Assembly: GCF_002994005.1 (NCBI RefSeq)
Contig: NZ_POSN01000003.1
Coordinates: forward strand, 96,446 to 160,445
DNA from: Apilactobacillus quenuiae
Lineage (GTDB): Bacteria; Bacillota; Bacilli; Lactobacillales; Lactobacillaceae
Reading direction: 5' to 3'
DNA length: 64,000 bases
Shown piece by piece: positions 1 to 9,363 of this stretch (positions are counted from its first letter, which is position 1; every line of letters starts with the position of its first letter). Both the position numbers and the translations under genes were made by a program. Below the pieces are notes generated by a model, which was given only the letters and a program-made list of their open reading frames with translations, had not been told where the DNA came from and searched no databases.

Positions 1-161
1 CCATTTGCTGCACTTGCAGAATTGGGCGCAATATTTGTTGCGGCTTCCGCTTTAATAGGTGTAGGCCCATTAGATAAAAAGTAAAATCCTATGACCGAAA
101 GCATAGAAACAGAAGCAATCACCCATTTTTTATTATTAAATTGATTTTCTCTATATTGCAT
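1..161 (-). CDS. secreted surface protein, N-terminal fragment (cut by window edge)
   Basis: The gene runs off the left edge, so only the first 53 codons are visible, starting at ATG 159-161. A weak AAAGGG ribosome site lies about 11 nt upstream. The start MQYRENQFNNKKWVIASVSM is a charged, aromatic-rich stretch leading into a hydrophobic segment and an AEA-A signal peptidase site near residue 40, then an Ala/Asn/Ser-rich region. This resembles the long KxYKxGKxW-type signal peptides of large lactobacillar surface proteins, but the motif is not exact. The mature domains are outside the window, so the function is unknown. It is co-oriented with the surface-protein genes to its right. Confidence 0.6.
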   Translation of the reverse strand, partial: MQYRENQFNNKKWVIASVSMLSVIGFYFLSNGPTPIKAEAATNIAPNSASAAN

Positions 162-263
162 AATAATACATACCCTTTCATATTAAGGTTATTTAATTAA
201 GTATAATAACATAAATTTAATTTATATATTTAATAAGATTTACATATATTAAACCAATAAAGA

Positions 264-296
264 ATTCTCATGTCTATGATAACATGAGAGTTTTTT
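264..296. terminator. hairpin downstream of the BspA-like gene
   Basis: TCTCATGT (266-273) and ACATGAGA (282-289) form an 8-bp stem with an 8-nt loop. The T-run is best on the + strand (291-296). Read on the - strand, behind the BspA-like gene, the tail is ATTCTTT, a weaker terminator. It separates that gene from the truncated one at 1-161. Confidence 0.6.
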
Positions 297-305
297 AATT
301 AATAT

Positions 306-2564
306 TTAATGTACTTTAATTACCAATCGTTTATTAGCTGTAATGTATGAATGATCTGACAACTTTAGTCTATAAACTGTACCATTTTTTATTACAGATT
401 TAACAATTAATATTTTACCTTTTTTAAAAGTCTTAATTTTTTGTTTAAGAGTTGGTTTCCTATAAGAAATAATTTTATTGGCAATTACTCTTACTTTTCT
501 AACATCTTTAGAGTAATACAAAGGTTCAACATAATTATCTTTAGCGGTAATATAACCAATATTATGTTTTCCCATAATACGACCAGTTTTACTGTCAATC
601 ATAACTACTTTGTATCTGAGATCTCCTTTAGATGAAAATACATATCCCAGTATCTTAAACATAGGACGATTAGTTCTTTTTTTATAACTAAAATGCATTA
701 TTTTATATTTAGGAGAAAAATAATTTTTACTATATAGATTCAATCCTTTAATAGCATAAATTCTAGACCCAATGAGTGTTTTTTTATTGATTATGTTATT
801 GGTACTGTCACTGTTGTTATGATCACTATTATTGTTGGTATTGCCACCGTTATTATGATCATTATTATTGGTATTACCGCTGTTATTATGATCATTGTTA
901 TTGTTGGTATTACCACCGTTATTATGATCATTATTATTATTGGTATTACCACCATTATTATGATCATTATTATTGGTATTACCGCTGTTATTATGATCGT
1001 TGTTATTGGTATTACCGCTGTTATTATGATCGTTGTTATTGGTATTACCACCATTATTATGATCATGTAATTTTAAATAATTAGTTGCAAAATCATAACC
1101 GTTTTTATATCCGGAATTTGAAAAATCAGTATCCACTTTTTCTTTATTAAATACTTTTTTAGCATCATTAATTCCTCTAATAAAGTCACTAACTCCACTA
1201 TTAAATGAATCTTTATATATTTTAGATTTTTCATTAATGTCTGGCAAAACAAACTTAGTAGGATCAATATCTTTTTGCCCAATCATAGATTTTATAGCAT
1301 CATTATATCCTAATTGACTCTCTGCTTTGTCTGTTAATTGCGCATAATAAGTTCCCGAATGATTTTTACCATCAGATAATTCATCGCTACTAAAAATCTT
1401 ATTATTAGAATCAAGAAACTTGCCGGTATAATCATTGCTTGGAACTGGTAATTGTGCAAATCCAGAATTTGAATTAATTTCAACATTAGAGCCTAATATA
1501 ATTTTCTCTGGTTGTGCTCCTAATGGATAATTTGGAGAATAATGATCATAATTACTATAGTTATTATCATAACTACCATCATAACCTCCATCAAAAAATA
1601 ATCCTGTCTGATCATAATTACCACTTAGACTGAAACTACCTCCCAAATTAAGCGATTTAAATAAGCCTCGATAAAACATATAAGTGAATTTATTATTATT
1701 ACTTGAAGTATCAAAATTTGAAACATCTAAATTATCAAGACTAAGTAATTCGTAAAACATCGCCGTCATATTTTTTACTTTACTAGTGTTAAAACTACTT
1801 ACATTCAAATATCTCAAATTAGGTAAAACATAAAACATAAAACTCATATCATTAACCTTAGAAGTATCAAAATGTGATAAGTCTAGACTCTTTAAATTAT
1901 AAAGATTGTAAAACATCGCAAACATATTTGTAACATTAGAAGTATCAAGATTTGATAGTCCATTTATTTCAGAAAGTTCATTAGATGTAATATTAACTTT
2001 ATCAGAGTCAGGATTGCTTGTTACAAATAATCCATGACTGTCAGCTGGAGCTACTACCTTATCTGTCAAATTAATTGATTTCACATTTTGGTATTCATAA
2101 TTGTTATTAGCATCTGTAGGTATATCTTTAAATAGTTTTGAATAAGCAAACATATAATTTAAATTTCCACTACCAACATATGCTTTATCATCTTCAGTAA
2201 TCAGAAGTGGCGCAGTTCCCCAAACACCAAGACCTTTAATATGTTGACCATTTACTGTTGCTTTTGAAATATCTATATGAGTAGAACTAGCATTAGGATT
2301 TACACTTGGATCATCAACCGTACTCCTAATAGCATTTTCTAAATCATTATCAAAATGATTCGGATTTATTTCACCACTAACAACAAGTGTTTTAGTTTGT
2401 GAGTTATAGTTCCATTGACCATTACCCCATTTATGAATATTGGTATCAGTATTAACAGAATCATTAGTCATATTGGCAGAATTAGCTGAAGCATCAATAA
2501 TGGTTAATGTTGAAAGCATTCCAGATAATAATATAGTGATAATTAATAATTTTTTATTTAACAT
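306..2564 (-). CDS. BspA-type leucine-rich repeat surface protein with DUF5776-like C-terminus
   Basis: A 752-aa secreted protein. A signal peptide covers about residues 1-28. The N-terminal module (HKWGNGQWNYNSQTKTLVV) is typical of BspA-like proteins. At about residues 195-330 there are repeats of the type LDLSHFDTSKVNDMSFMF (DUF285/BspA leucine-rich family), which in other species mediate adhesion. A linker at about 430-500 follows, then eight low-complexity Asn-rich units (about 501-592). The C-terminal 150 residues repeat the GYITA...YVEPLYY / KVRVIANKI pattern of DUF5776, a probable cell-wall-binding module. The ATG follows AGAAGG at 9 nt. Adhesion is inferred from the family; the ligand is unknown. 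Confidence 0.8.
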   Translation of the reverse strand: MLNKKLLIITILLSGMLSTLTIIDASANSANMTNDSVNTDTNIHKWGNGQWNYNSQTKTLVVSGEINPNHFDNDLENAIRSTVDDPSVNPNASSTHIDISKATVNGQHIKGLGVWGTAPLLITEDDKAYVGSGNLNYMFAYSKLFKDIPTDANNNYEYQNVKSINLTDKVVAPADSHGLFVTSNPDSDKVNITSNELSEINGLSNLDTSNVTNMFAMFYNLYNLKSLDLSHFDTSKVNDMSFMFYVLPNLRYLNVSSFNTSKVKNMTAMFYELLSLDNLDVSNFDTSSNNNKFTYMFYRGLFKSLNLGGSFSLSGNYDQTGLFFDGGYDGSYDNNYSNYDHYSPNYPLGAQPEKIILGSNVEINSNSGFAQLPVPSNDYTGKFLDSNNKIFSSDELSDGKNHSGTYYAQLTDKAESQLGYNDAIKSMIGQKDIDPTKFVLPDINEKSKIYKDSFNSGVSDFIRGINDAKKVFNKEKVDTDFSNSGYKNGYDFATNYLKLHDHNNGGNTNNNDHNNSGNTNNNDHNNSGNTNNNDHNNGGNTNNNNDHNNGGNTNNNNDHNNSGNTNNNDHNNGGNTNNNSDHNNSDSTNNIINKKTLIGSRIYAIKGLNLYSKNYFSPKYKIMHFSYKKRTNRPMFKILGYVFSSKGDLRYKVVMIDSKTGRIMGKHNIGYITAKDNYVEPLYYSKDVRKVRVIANKIISYRKPTLKQKIKTFKKGKILIVKSVIKNGTVYRLKLSDHSYITANKRLVIKVH
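795..1068. repeat. in-frame tandem repeat encoding (DHNN[G/S]GNTNNN)n
   Basis: Eight units of 33 or 36 bp encode DHNNGGNTNNN variants that alternate G/S at position 5 and 3 or 4 Asn at the end. All lengths are multiples of three, so unit gain or loss keeps the frame. The stretch is also open in other frames on both strands, which is a by-product of the repeat. It is a flexible, hydrophilic spacer between the repeat domain and the wall-binding end of the BspA-like protein. Confidence 0.85.
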
Positions 2565-2763
2565 TTAATACCTTCTTAAATAAATTCATTGTTTTCCCAC
2601 ATTTCTTTAAAATGTATTAATTTGAATATACCATTTTTTTATTACTATAAGGATAATTATGCTCAATAATTATTTAATTAAATAGATAATTAGCTTTAAT
2701 TTATTAAAGAAATAATCATATAAAATAAGCTAGGAATTTTATTATATAAAACAAATATTAAAA

Positions 2764-3374
2764 TTAACCTTTTTCAATTAAATGTTGAGTAATTATAGAG
2801 TAGATGTATTTAACTCCATAATTCTTAATAATTTCACTACTAGCCAAATCATTATTTACATACTTAATTTCATCAACTAGAGCTGTATAAATATAAAGAT
2901 TGTTTTATCAAAATATTTATTGCTAGAAAGATAGCCATGAGCTTTAAGTTAACTTTTAGCATTTTCAATTTTGCTATCTATAAATTTTTCCATCCAAAGT
3001 TACAGAACTATAAGGTTGAGTAAATATATTATTCATATCTGGTTGCCAACTAGCTTTTAATATATTTTCTTTTAATCCTAATGGATTTCTAAAATTAGCT
3101 ATATAAACTAATTTAGAATAATATTCTTTTGTTATATTAATAGTATTAATTAATGTATTCATAGCTAAAGAAGCTGTACTATTATTTTATTATCCACCGT
3201 TTTTTGTTTTGCTTTTACTTGTATATACTATGACTCTTTATTTGTAAAATATAATTCAATATCTTATGTGTCCCCCTCAACCTCAATTCTAGATAACTCT
3301 TTTATATTATTTATCGATAGTATTATTCCAGATATTATTTGAAAGTTCCATCCAAATACCGTTGGAGACACATC
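2764..3374 (-). pseudogene. decayed nuclease-like gene (Cap4/DUF4297-like PD-(D/E)xK core)
   Basis: No intact frame exists, but the - strand keeps coding fragments in order. From 3374 downward one frame reads VSPTVFGWNFQ ... RIEVEGDT, stop, DIELYFTNKES, stop, YIQVKAKQKTVDN. A frameshift leads to STASLAMNTLINTINITKEYY ... (3162-2974), and another frameshift plus a stop lead to KFIDSKIENAKS and finally EIIKNYGVKYIYSIITQHL ending at 2764. The order EGD-x-DIEL ... YIQVKAK is the D-xE / QxK core seen in restriction-type nucleases of the DUF4297/Cap4 (dsDNA endonuclease) kind. The family call is inference from that core and the N-terminal GWNFQ block. At least two in-frame stops and two frameshifts are present, with a stop just upstream of 3374. 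Confidence 0.5.
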
Positions 3375-3600
3375 TATATTTTTTCATATTTTTGTCTAGG
3401 TTTTAATTCTTGTTTCTAAAATTATTTTATTTATCATAAATTAACACATCAAACTAATAAATTTTTTCTATATAAATAACCGATGAATCACTTATTGTAT
3501 AGACTACTTTAACCTATTTCAATGATATTTCCTAATAATGTTAATTTTTGAATACAATAAAATGTATTTTCTACGTATTATTTTTTAAATTATAACGCTT

Positions 3601-6132
3601 CTAAGGAGTACCATTATCTTTAATACTCCAATTTAATTCTGCATTATAACCAGTTGTCCCTTTTTGTATACTATAATTATGTTCATTAAAATTAGTATTG
3701 TTGCCTAATTTTAATTCATTTTGATTATCCCAATTTATATTATAAATAGTATCATTATCATCATCATTAGTTACATTATTATTAAATACGTCTATAGGTT
3801 CACTATTTGGATTCAAAATATTGTCATTATTATTTTTAAAATAATGTAAAATAAATGGAGATTCTTTAGATCCAATTTCATTTACTGAGCTATCATTTAT
3901 CGGTATCTGAGATAAATACACGCTATAAGGGATTTTATACCTACGTGAGTCATAAATTTGAGCCATATTATAAACTTTATTTTTATCAACATTATAATAA
4001 TTATCTTGTCTTTTTGTAGTTACCGGAGAAAGTAATCTATTTATATAAAAATTACTCTTTATTCCATAATCAATATCATTTATATAATTAAATGATAAAT
4101 TTCCATTATCAAAATTATAGTTTTCTTTTTCACCAGTATAATAATTACTTCCCTCATTAAATGTAGGAGTAGATGAAAATGATGTTGGATTTTTATTATC
4201 TAGTTTTATTGTAGCTAAAATATTCACATCATTATTAACACTAATAGGTGGTAAATTATAAATAGTAACAAGTTTTCTTTTACTATCATTAGGATCTTTA
4301 TTCAAAGAATTTCCTATAGAATTATCATAATCATAATTATCACTAATTTTATAGTAAGGTGAACTATTAGTAGAATTGGATGATATATTTTTATTATTGA
4401 CTAATATATTGGCTTTATTTTCATTTAAACTTGGAACCCAAAAACTATAAGTACCATTATTTCTTGTTTTAGAACCATCAATAATATTTTTTAAATTAAT
4501 ACTATACTTAATAGAATTATAACTAGATACATCTGAAAGATTATCAGATTTCAATGAATCATTTTTATTAAAATTAGTCATCTTATTATCCACTAATATC
4601 CTACTATTAATTGGCGGGGGTGTTTTATTAACATATACATTAGCTATACTTGAACGATTAGCATTATTTCCCTCAATACTATCACCATAAAAATTACTTC
4701 CATTAGCAACAACTATGTTACTTCTTGGGTTAGAAATATTTTTATTAGAATTAATTATTGTTCTTATTCCAACGGAAGATGGTTGCACATCACTACTAGA
4801 ATTAATATCAATAGGTGGAATATCTTCATAAGTAGCATCAATATTGTTCCGATTATCTAACGAAGTCATTCCTTTATCAGATAAATTATCATCAGCCACC
4901 TTAACATTAGTCCAATCATTCCCAATTCCATCAATAGTCTTATAATTATAAATACTTACTTTATAAAGTATAACATCACCAACATTAGCGTTTTTAACGG
5001 ATGCTGAAAAATATTCTGAGGGAATTAAAGATACAAGCATGTTTGATAAATCTGCATCAGAAGATGATGAATTAGGATTATATATACAATCCGTTAATTC
5101 CTTCTTTGTTAATTCTGATTGATTAGAATTATCTATATTGTCTTTTATTTGTTTCTTCTTATCATCTGACAAATTCGATATATCTAAAGCCAATTTAGTT
5201 ATACCAGGGTCTCCCGTAACTGCAGTATCAGCAATAGCAGAAATCATTGTATATAATCCTGTTGAACCTGTAAATCCCCACCATACATATGGGTTATTAT
5301 CGTTAGCACCTAATATTTGGTTAATATCAACTACATGAGATTGATGAATACTACTATCATCAATCTGAACATCAGCTGTTGCTGTCCCATCACCATTTGG
5401 TGTCCAATTATAAATAAATTTATGCCATTTAGGAAGTAAAATTCCAGGCCAGTCTGATAAAGAATGAGCATCATAATGATTTTGGCTGAATCCATTAATA
5501 TTACCATATGAATCGCTTAGACCATTAATACCAGTAGAATCTGTTGTAGTAAATGCAGTATGTTGGCCTGTTATTGGATTTCCAAATTCATCTTGTAAAT
5601 TTCTATCACTATAGTCACCATTATAATATGGATCAAATTCATATGAAAAATCATTTTTTATATAGTCTCCATCATAATAATCATTACTTCTTACATCACC
5701 ATAAGCACCCATAGACTCACCATTATTACCAATAGCATTACTTTTAATAGGGTTACCATTATTATCATTAATCTGTTTTCTATCATCATTTTGTAATGAA
5801 AATGTTATACCATCAGCAACATTATTTAAATCTGGTGCTGTAATATAAGCATAGAATTTAATTGTAAAAGGCTTATTAACATTAACTTTGTTTTTCCACC
5901 ACATTGCCTGCTTAGTTCTTCGTGAACCGTTAGTAATGATTTGGACATTATCATATTTATCATATATTTGTTTAGGAACATTGGAACCAACAACATTAAA
6001 ATTACCTTGCATTGATGGACCACCTGAAGGTGGTGCTGGAATGTTTACATCTGCATTACTTTTAATATTTAAATTTAGACAGAAAAATACTAAAAATAGA
6101 AAAAAAGGTAATAAATTCTTACAAAATTTCAA
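3601..6132 (-). CDS. WxL-domain surface protein with L-type lectin domain
   Basis: An 843-aa secreted protein starting at TTG with GGAGATGA upstream. A signal peptide covers about residues 1-27. Residues about 40-310 look like a bacterial L-type lectin fold: FTIKFYAYITAPDLNNVADG then ITFSLQND, an aromatic/acidic YEFDPYYNGDYSD stretch, and ALDISNL after the fold. A central 400 residues of Asn/Ser-rich sequence follows. The last residues (YNAELNWSIKDNGTP) are the closing strand of a WxL wall-binding domain. WxL domains bind peptidoglycan non-covalently and work with DUF916 proteins, which are encoded just upstream in the same operon. The lectin ligand is unknown. Confidence 0.8.
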   Translation of the reverse strand: MKFCKNLLPFFLFLVFFCLNLNIKSNADVNIPAPPSGGPSMQGNFNVVGSNVPKQIYDKYDNVQIITNGSRRTKQAMWWKNKVNVNKPFTIKFYAYITAPDLNNVADGITFSLQNDDRKQINDNNGNPIKSNAIGNNGESMGAYGDVRSNDYYDGDYIKNDFSYEFDPYYNGDYSDRNLQDEFGNPITGQHTAFTTTDSTGINGLSDSYGNINGFSQNHYDAHSLSDWPGILLPKWHKFIYNWTPNGDGTATADVQIDDSSIHQSHVVDINQILGANDNNPYVWWGFTGSTGLYTMISAIADTAVTGDPGITKLALDISNLSDDKKKQIKDNIDNSNQSELTKKELTDCIYNPNSSSSDADLSNMLVSLIPSEYFSASVKNANVGDVILYKVSIYNYKTIDGIGNDWTNVKVADDNLSDKGMTSLDNRNNIDATYEDIPPIDINSSSDVQPSSVGIRTIINSNKNISNPRSNIVVANGSNFYGDSIEGNNANRSSIANVYVNKTPPPINSRILVDNKMTNFNKNDSLKSDNLSDVSSYNSIKYSINLKNIIDGSKTRNNGTYSFWVPSLNENKANILVNNKNISSNSTNSSPYYKISDNYDYDNSIGNSLNKDPNDSKRKLVTIYNLPPISVNNDVNILATIKLDNKNPTSFSSTPTFNEGSNYYTGEKENYNFDNGNLSFNYINDIDYGIKSNFYINRLLSPVTTKRQDNYYNVDKNKVYNMAQIYDSRRYKIPYSVYLSQIPINDSSVNEIGSKESPFILHYFKNNNDNILNPNSEPIDVFNNNVTNDDDNDTIYNINWDNQNELKLGNNTNFNEHNYSIQKGTTGYNAELNWSIKDNGTP

Positions 6133-6136
6133 ACTA

Positions 6137-7033
6137 TCATCTCCAAATAATAATTAATAAAGCAAGCAACATAATAATCAATATAGTAAAGATTAGTGGA
6201 TTATAGGACATCCAAGAACATTTACTAAGTTCTTTGTTTAGATTCAATTTATGATTAACGATAATAGATATATTCTTTAATGATATGTGTTTATTATCGC
6301 TTGGTAAAATTAAGTAAAAACTACTTTTAGGGGCAACATTAACACCAGAAAAAGATTTTTTTAACAAACCATCATTGCTTCTTAAATCAAAGCTTAAATA
6401 TCTATATAAAATATTATTTGGATTTTTAATTTGTATCATGTATCCATGATTTTTGTCAGAATATAAATAATTTCCAATGGATAATTTTTGTAAATCAGGT
6501 TTTAAACTATTCTCATTTAAAGAAATGCCATTAATATAACTAACCTCATTCATTATTGTTTTTTTTTGTCCTACATCATAAAAAGTTGTAATTAAGCCTC
6601 CAAGTTTACTTCCATAAAACAATTTACTTTTAGTATAAAAATTATAACTTACAACTTTTTGAGTAAATGGCTTTAATGTATTATATTTCAAATTTTTGTC
6701 TATTAAATTAGACAATAACATGTCATTATTATGGTTTAAATTATTATAAACTATGTTACCGTTATCAGTTGTACTTGCATTTCTAATAACAGATTTAAAA
6801 AGCACTTGTTTACTAGTATTATTCGTTACCATTAATGAAACAACATAATGCTTATTTGGCTCAACAGATAGATTAAAATAATGGCTATTTTTGATAATTG
6901 GAAGTCCACTTAACATTGGTTTAACTGATACATGATTTTTTTGTTTAGCACCAACATTAACCTTAAAAGAAAGTATACAAAAAAATATTATAAAAATAAT
7001 AATATTTTTTTTCATAAAACATGACTTCTTCAT
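6137..7033 (-). CDS. DUF916/DUF3324 WxL-interacting membrane protein (short form)
   Basis: About 298 aa. The ATG at 7033 is preferred over the in-frame ATG at 7039 because GGAGG lies 9 nt upstream of it and only 3 nt from the other. A signal/anchor segment is followed by an Ig-like domain (KPMLSGLPIIKNSHYFNLSV then SLMVTNNTSKQVLFKSVIRN) typical of DUF916, a DUF3324-like half, and a C-terminal membrane helix (LIFTILIIMLLALLIIIWR). The family tethers WxL proteins at the surface. It lies 4 bp from the lectin-WxL gene, its likely partner. It is the second DUF916 protein of this operon and is more diverged than the one at 7333-8370. Confidence 0.75.
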   Translation of the reverse strand: MKKSCFMKKNIIIFIIFFCILSFKVNVGAKQKNHVSVKPMLSGLPIIKNSHYFNLSVEPNKHYVVSLMVTNNTSKQVLFKSVIRNASTTDNGNIVYNNLNHNNDMLLSNLIDKNLKYNTLKPFTQKVVSYNFYTKSKLFYGSKLGGLITTFYDVGQKKTIMNEVSYINGISLNENSLKPDLQKLSIGNYLYSDKNHGYMIQIKNPNNILYRYLSFDLRSNDGLLKKSFSGVNVAPKSSFYLILPSDNKHISLKNISIIVNHKLNLNKELSKCSWMSYNPLIFTILIIMLLALLIIIWR

Positions 7034-7046
7034 TATCATATGCCTC

Positions 7047-7316
7047 CTATTTTTTTATCTTATTAATAATTATTTTTAATAATAAAATTAAAACAATTAT
7101 CAATAAAATAATTATTATTGTTTTACAGATGTCTATTATTGGAGGAAAGAAGTCATTTAAATTAGGTTCAATTCTGACCATTGGTTGAGGTTTATTTGTC
7201 CTAGTAATAATCCTAGATTTTCTATCATCATAATAATCTGCAAAAATATTAATATAAAAATTATTAATTATTAAAATGATCGTTGATAACATAATCAAAA
7301 ATTTTAGTTTAAACAT
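7047..7316 (-). CDS. small membrane-anchored protein of the WxL operon (CscD-like position)
   Basis: An 89-aa protein with an N-terminal signal-like helix (about 5-26), a short polar proline-containing linker (NKPQPMVRIEPNLNDFFPP) and a C-terminal helix of about 25 hydrophobic residues ending in KIIINKIKK. Small anchored proteins are regular members of csc/WxL gene clusters, where they often carry an LPxTG signal. No LPxTG is visible here, so anchoring must be by the C-terminal helix. Gaps to both neighbours are under 20 bp, supporting one operon. The molecular role is unknown. Confidence 0.65.
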   Translation of the reverse strand: MFKLKFLIMLSTIILIINNFYINIFADYYDDRKSRIITRTNKPQPMVRIEPNLNDFFPPIIDICKTIIIILLIIVLILLLKIIINKIKK

Positions 7317-7332
7317 TTATATCATCTTAAAG

Positions 7333-8370
7333 TTAATACTTATTATCTAAATTTTTATGTTTTTTATGTTGCCTATATATTATACACATCAGCAAAATTA
7401 TCAAAATTAATAGTAATATTATTATTATTAACCACCACCATATTTTTTTAGCATTATATTCAAGAGCCTGTTCAAAGCTTACATTAAAGTCTTTATCGAT
7501 TTTCCAATGATTATTATTGCCATCTTTTGCATCAATATGAATATGATAAACTCCAGGAATCATTAGATTACTATTTACATAATTATCATAAGTGAAATTA
7601 GAATTGGGTGCTAAACTCATACCAGTCTCTTTTGCACTACTTAAAATGTGAGAAGAATCACCTTTTCTATAAATTTTATTACTCATTGTAATATTAGTAG
7701 ATGTAGTTGGTTTCTCATTGTAAAGATGACTATAAATAATTCCATTCCTGTTTTGTTGCTTAAATCCCACTTTTCCCAAAGTTAATTTAGGTACAACTTT
7801 TATATTTCTATCTCTTAAATATACAGGCATCGCAACAGCAAATTTATTAGTTATACTTGCACCGTTTTGTTTATAATATGACTCGTCTAATTTAGGCTTA
7901 ACATATAAAGATCCAAGTATAATACCTTTATAATGTTTTTTAGGTATACGAACTTGAATTTTCACAGTCGTCGCTTTGTTGGGTTGTAAAGTAACACGAT
8001 ACTTCTTTTTGATACTTAAATCAGAAAATTTATATTTAAGACTATAATCTTTGGGAAATTTTTTTGTATTATCAAAACTAATTGCCCCACCATTAGTGGT
8101 ATATGCAGTAGTTGGATAAATAACCATATCTTGTTTTTCATTGGATAAATTTATCAAGCTTAAGTCTAAATTTTGTAAATCTCCAGGCTTAGTATCCACA
8201 AAAAACATTCCATTTTTAACTATTTGATTATTAGGATATATAGGCTTTAATGCCAATGCAGGTGCATTAGTAGCATAGACATTTGATTTGTTAAAAAATA
8301 AAGTTAATGAAGAAAATAGTGTTAGTGAAAAAATTAGAAATAAAAAGTTCTTCTTTGACAACTTGTTCAT
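7333..8370 (-). CDS. DUF916/DUF3324 WxL-interacting protein (CscA-type)
   Basis: A 345-aa protein with a signal peptide (about 1-33), DUF916 signature (MFFVDTKPGDLQNLDLSLIN, then TTKFP-like and YRVTLQPNKATTVKIQVRIP), DUF3324 (AVAMPVYLRDRNIKVVPKLT through AKDGNNNHWKIDKDFNV) and a C-terminal transmembrane helix followed by a basic tail (IYRQHKKHKNLDNKY). Known members bind both peptidoglycan and WxL partners. It is encoded directly after the operon's first WxL gene, with a strong hairpin between them (8401-8427). The ATG is preceded by CGGAGAGAG. Family assignment is secure; the surface ligand is unknown. Confidence 0.85.
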   Translation of the reverse strand: MNKLSKKNFLFLIFSLTLFSSLTLFFNKSNVYATNAPALALKPIYPNNQIVKNGMFFVDTKPGDLQNLDLSLINLSNEKQDMVIYPTTAYTTNGGAISFDNTKKFPKDYSLKYKFSDLSIKKKYRVTLQPNKATTVKIQVRIPKKHYKGIILGSLYVKPKLDESYYKQNGASITNKFAVAMPVYLRDRNIKVVPKLTLGKVGFKQQNRNGIIYSHLYNEKPTTSTNITMSNKIYRKGDSSHILSSAKETGMSLAPNSNFTYDNYVNSNLMIPGVYHIHIDAKDGNNNHWKIDKDFNVSFEQALEYNAKKIWWWLIIIILLLILIILLMCIIYRQHKKHKNLDNKY

Positions 8371-8400
8371 AAAAATAGCTCTCTCCGTTTAATATGTATT

Positions 8401-8427
8401 AAAATGGATATTATTAATATCCATTTT
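8401..8427. terminator. intercistronic hairpin between WxL and DUF916 genes
   Basis: AAAATGGATATT and AATATCCATTTT form a 12-bp stem with a 3-nt loop. On the - strand the tail is short (TTTTAATAC), so it is probably a partial terminator or an mRNA-protecting structure. It could make the first WxL gene more abundant than the four genes behind it. Confidence 0.6.
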
Positions 8428-8472
8428 GAAATGATAAAAAACTACTATACTAAAGTGGATGGTCTATATGTT

Positions 8473-9264
8473 TTAGTGACCTGGAGTATTAGTTGTTTTT
8501 TGTTGAGCTTGAGTATTAGTTGGTGTTCCAGGTGTTGGATCAGGAGTTGATCCAGCTCCCAATGACCAATAAACGGGGGCATTATAAGTACCAACTTTTA
8601 AATTACCTGGCATATCAAGAGTGGCTTGACTACTATTACTTGCATAGTCTAATGTTGTCTCACCCTTGTTTTTTCCAGGACTTGATTGCATTACTGTCTT
8701 TGCATTAGAATTACCATCATCGCTTCCCTTTAAACTTACAGGATTAGTTTGAATAATGTTATTCTGATTATTCTTAGAATTTGTATTATTTAAGTTTAAA
8801 GTCCAATCCCCAGCATTTGCATTATTATCAGTATATCCTGCATCAGGTGAAGTAAACTTACCAAGAGAAGCATTTAAAGTCCAATTATTATTACCTCCAT
8901 TTCTACTATCAGATACCGCAATTTCACCATTACTTGAGCCATTACCAAATAAGTTTGCTCTCATAGCACTACTATTGTCAGTTTGAATACCAAAATCAAA
9001 ATCAGGTACTGCTTCTAAAACTAGATAACCATTTACAACTTTCACACTTGCTTTAGAAGTCTTTTTAGCATAATCAGTTGAACTATTTTTACTATTATTA
9101 GGGTCAATAGGGCTACCGTTATTATAAACACTAGTATCTGGAACTGAACCATTAGTACTGTGAGTATCAGCAGCATGAGCCATAACATTGTTTGTAGATA
9201 AACCTAATCCCAATAAAGTAGAAAATAAGACACTATATGACATTATTCTCTTTTTCTTTAACAT
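8473..9264 (-). CDS. WxL-domain cell-surface protein
   Basis: A 263-aa protein with a signal peptide ending at AHA-A (about residue 31). A Ser/Asn-rich region precedes the C-terminal WxL domain. Two WxL-type motifs are visible, NNWTLNASLGKF (about 126-137) and APVYWSLGAG near residue 235. A short Pro/Thr/Gln tail (PDPTPGTPTNTQAQQKTTN) extends beyond the usual domain end, which is unusual for the family. It is the first gene of the operon that continues to 3601. The start ATG has AAGGAG upstream, and a second, perfect Shine-Dalgarno sequence lies about 65 bp further upstream. Confidence 0.85.
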   Translation of the reverse strand: MLKKKRIMSYSVLFSTLLGLGLSTNNVMAHAADTHSTNGSVPDTSVYNNGSPIDPNNSKNSSTDYAKKTSKASVKVVNGYLVLEAVPDFDFGIQTDNSSAMRANLFGNGSSNGEIAVSDSRNGGNNNWTLNASLGKFTSPDAGYTDNNANAGDWTLNLNNTNSKNNQNNIIQTNPVSLKGSDDGNSNAKTVMQSSPGKNKGETTLDYASNSSQATLDMPGNLKVGTYNAPVYWSLGAGSTPDPTPGTPTNTQAQQKTTNTPGH

Positions 9265-9325
9265 ATAAATACACTCCTTACTAGTTAATTATTTATAGAT
9301 TATTAATGTAAAATTAATGTAGTTT

Positions 9326-9357
9326 AAAACAATCACCTCCTTTTTAGCTTGTGTCAA
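9326..9357 (-). promoter_or_regulatory. outward -35 in the IS end and an orphan strong ribosome site
   Basis: On the - strand, facing the WxL operon, a consensus TTGACA lies at 9357-9352 inside the IS terminal region. It is followed by AAAAGGAGGTGATTG, a near-full complement of the 16S rRNA 3' end. The best candidate -10 at the right distance (GATTGT) is poor. The ribosome site has only a 15-codon frame behind it. It may be a relic of the sequence displaced by the IS. Confidence 0.4.
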
Positions 9358-9363
9358 ATATTT

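Noticed and set aside
819-1070. Open frames on both strands across the Asn-rich repeat
   Set aside because: They arise from the repeat itself and encode low-complexity Ile/Thr or Met/Ile strings with no ribosome sites.
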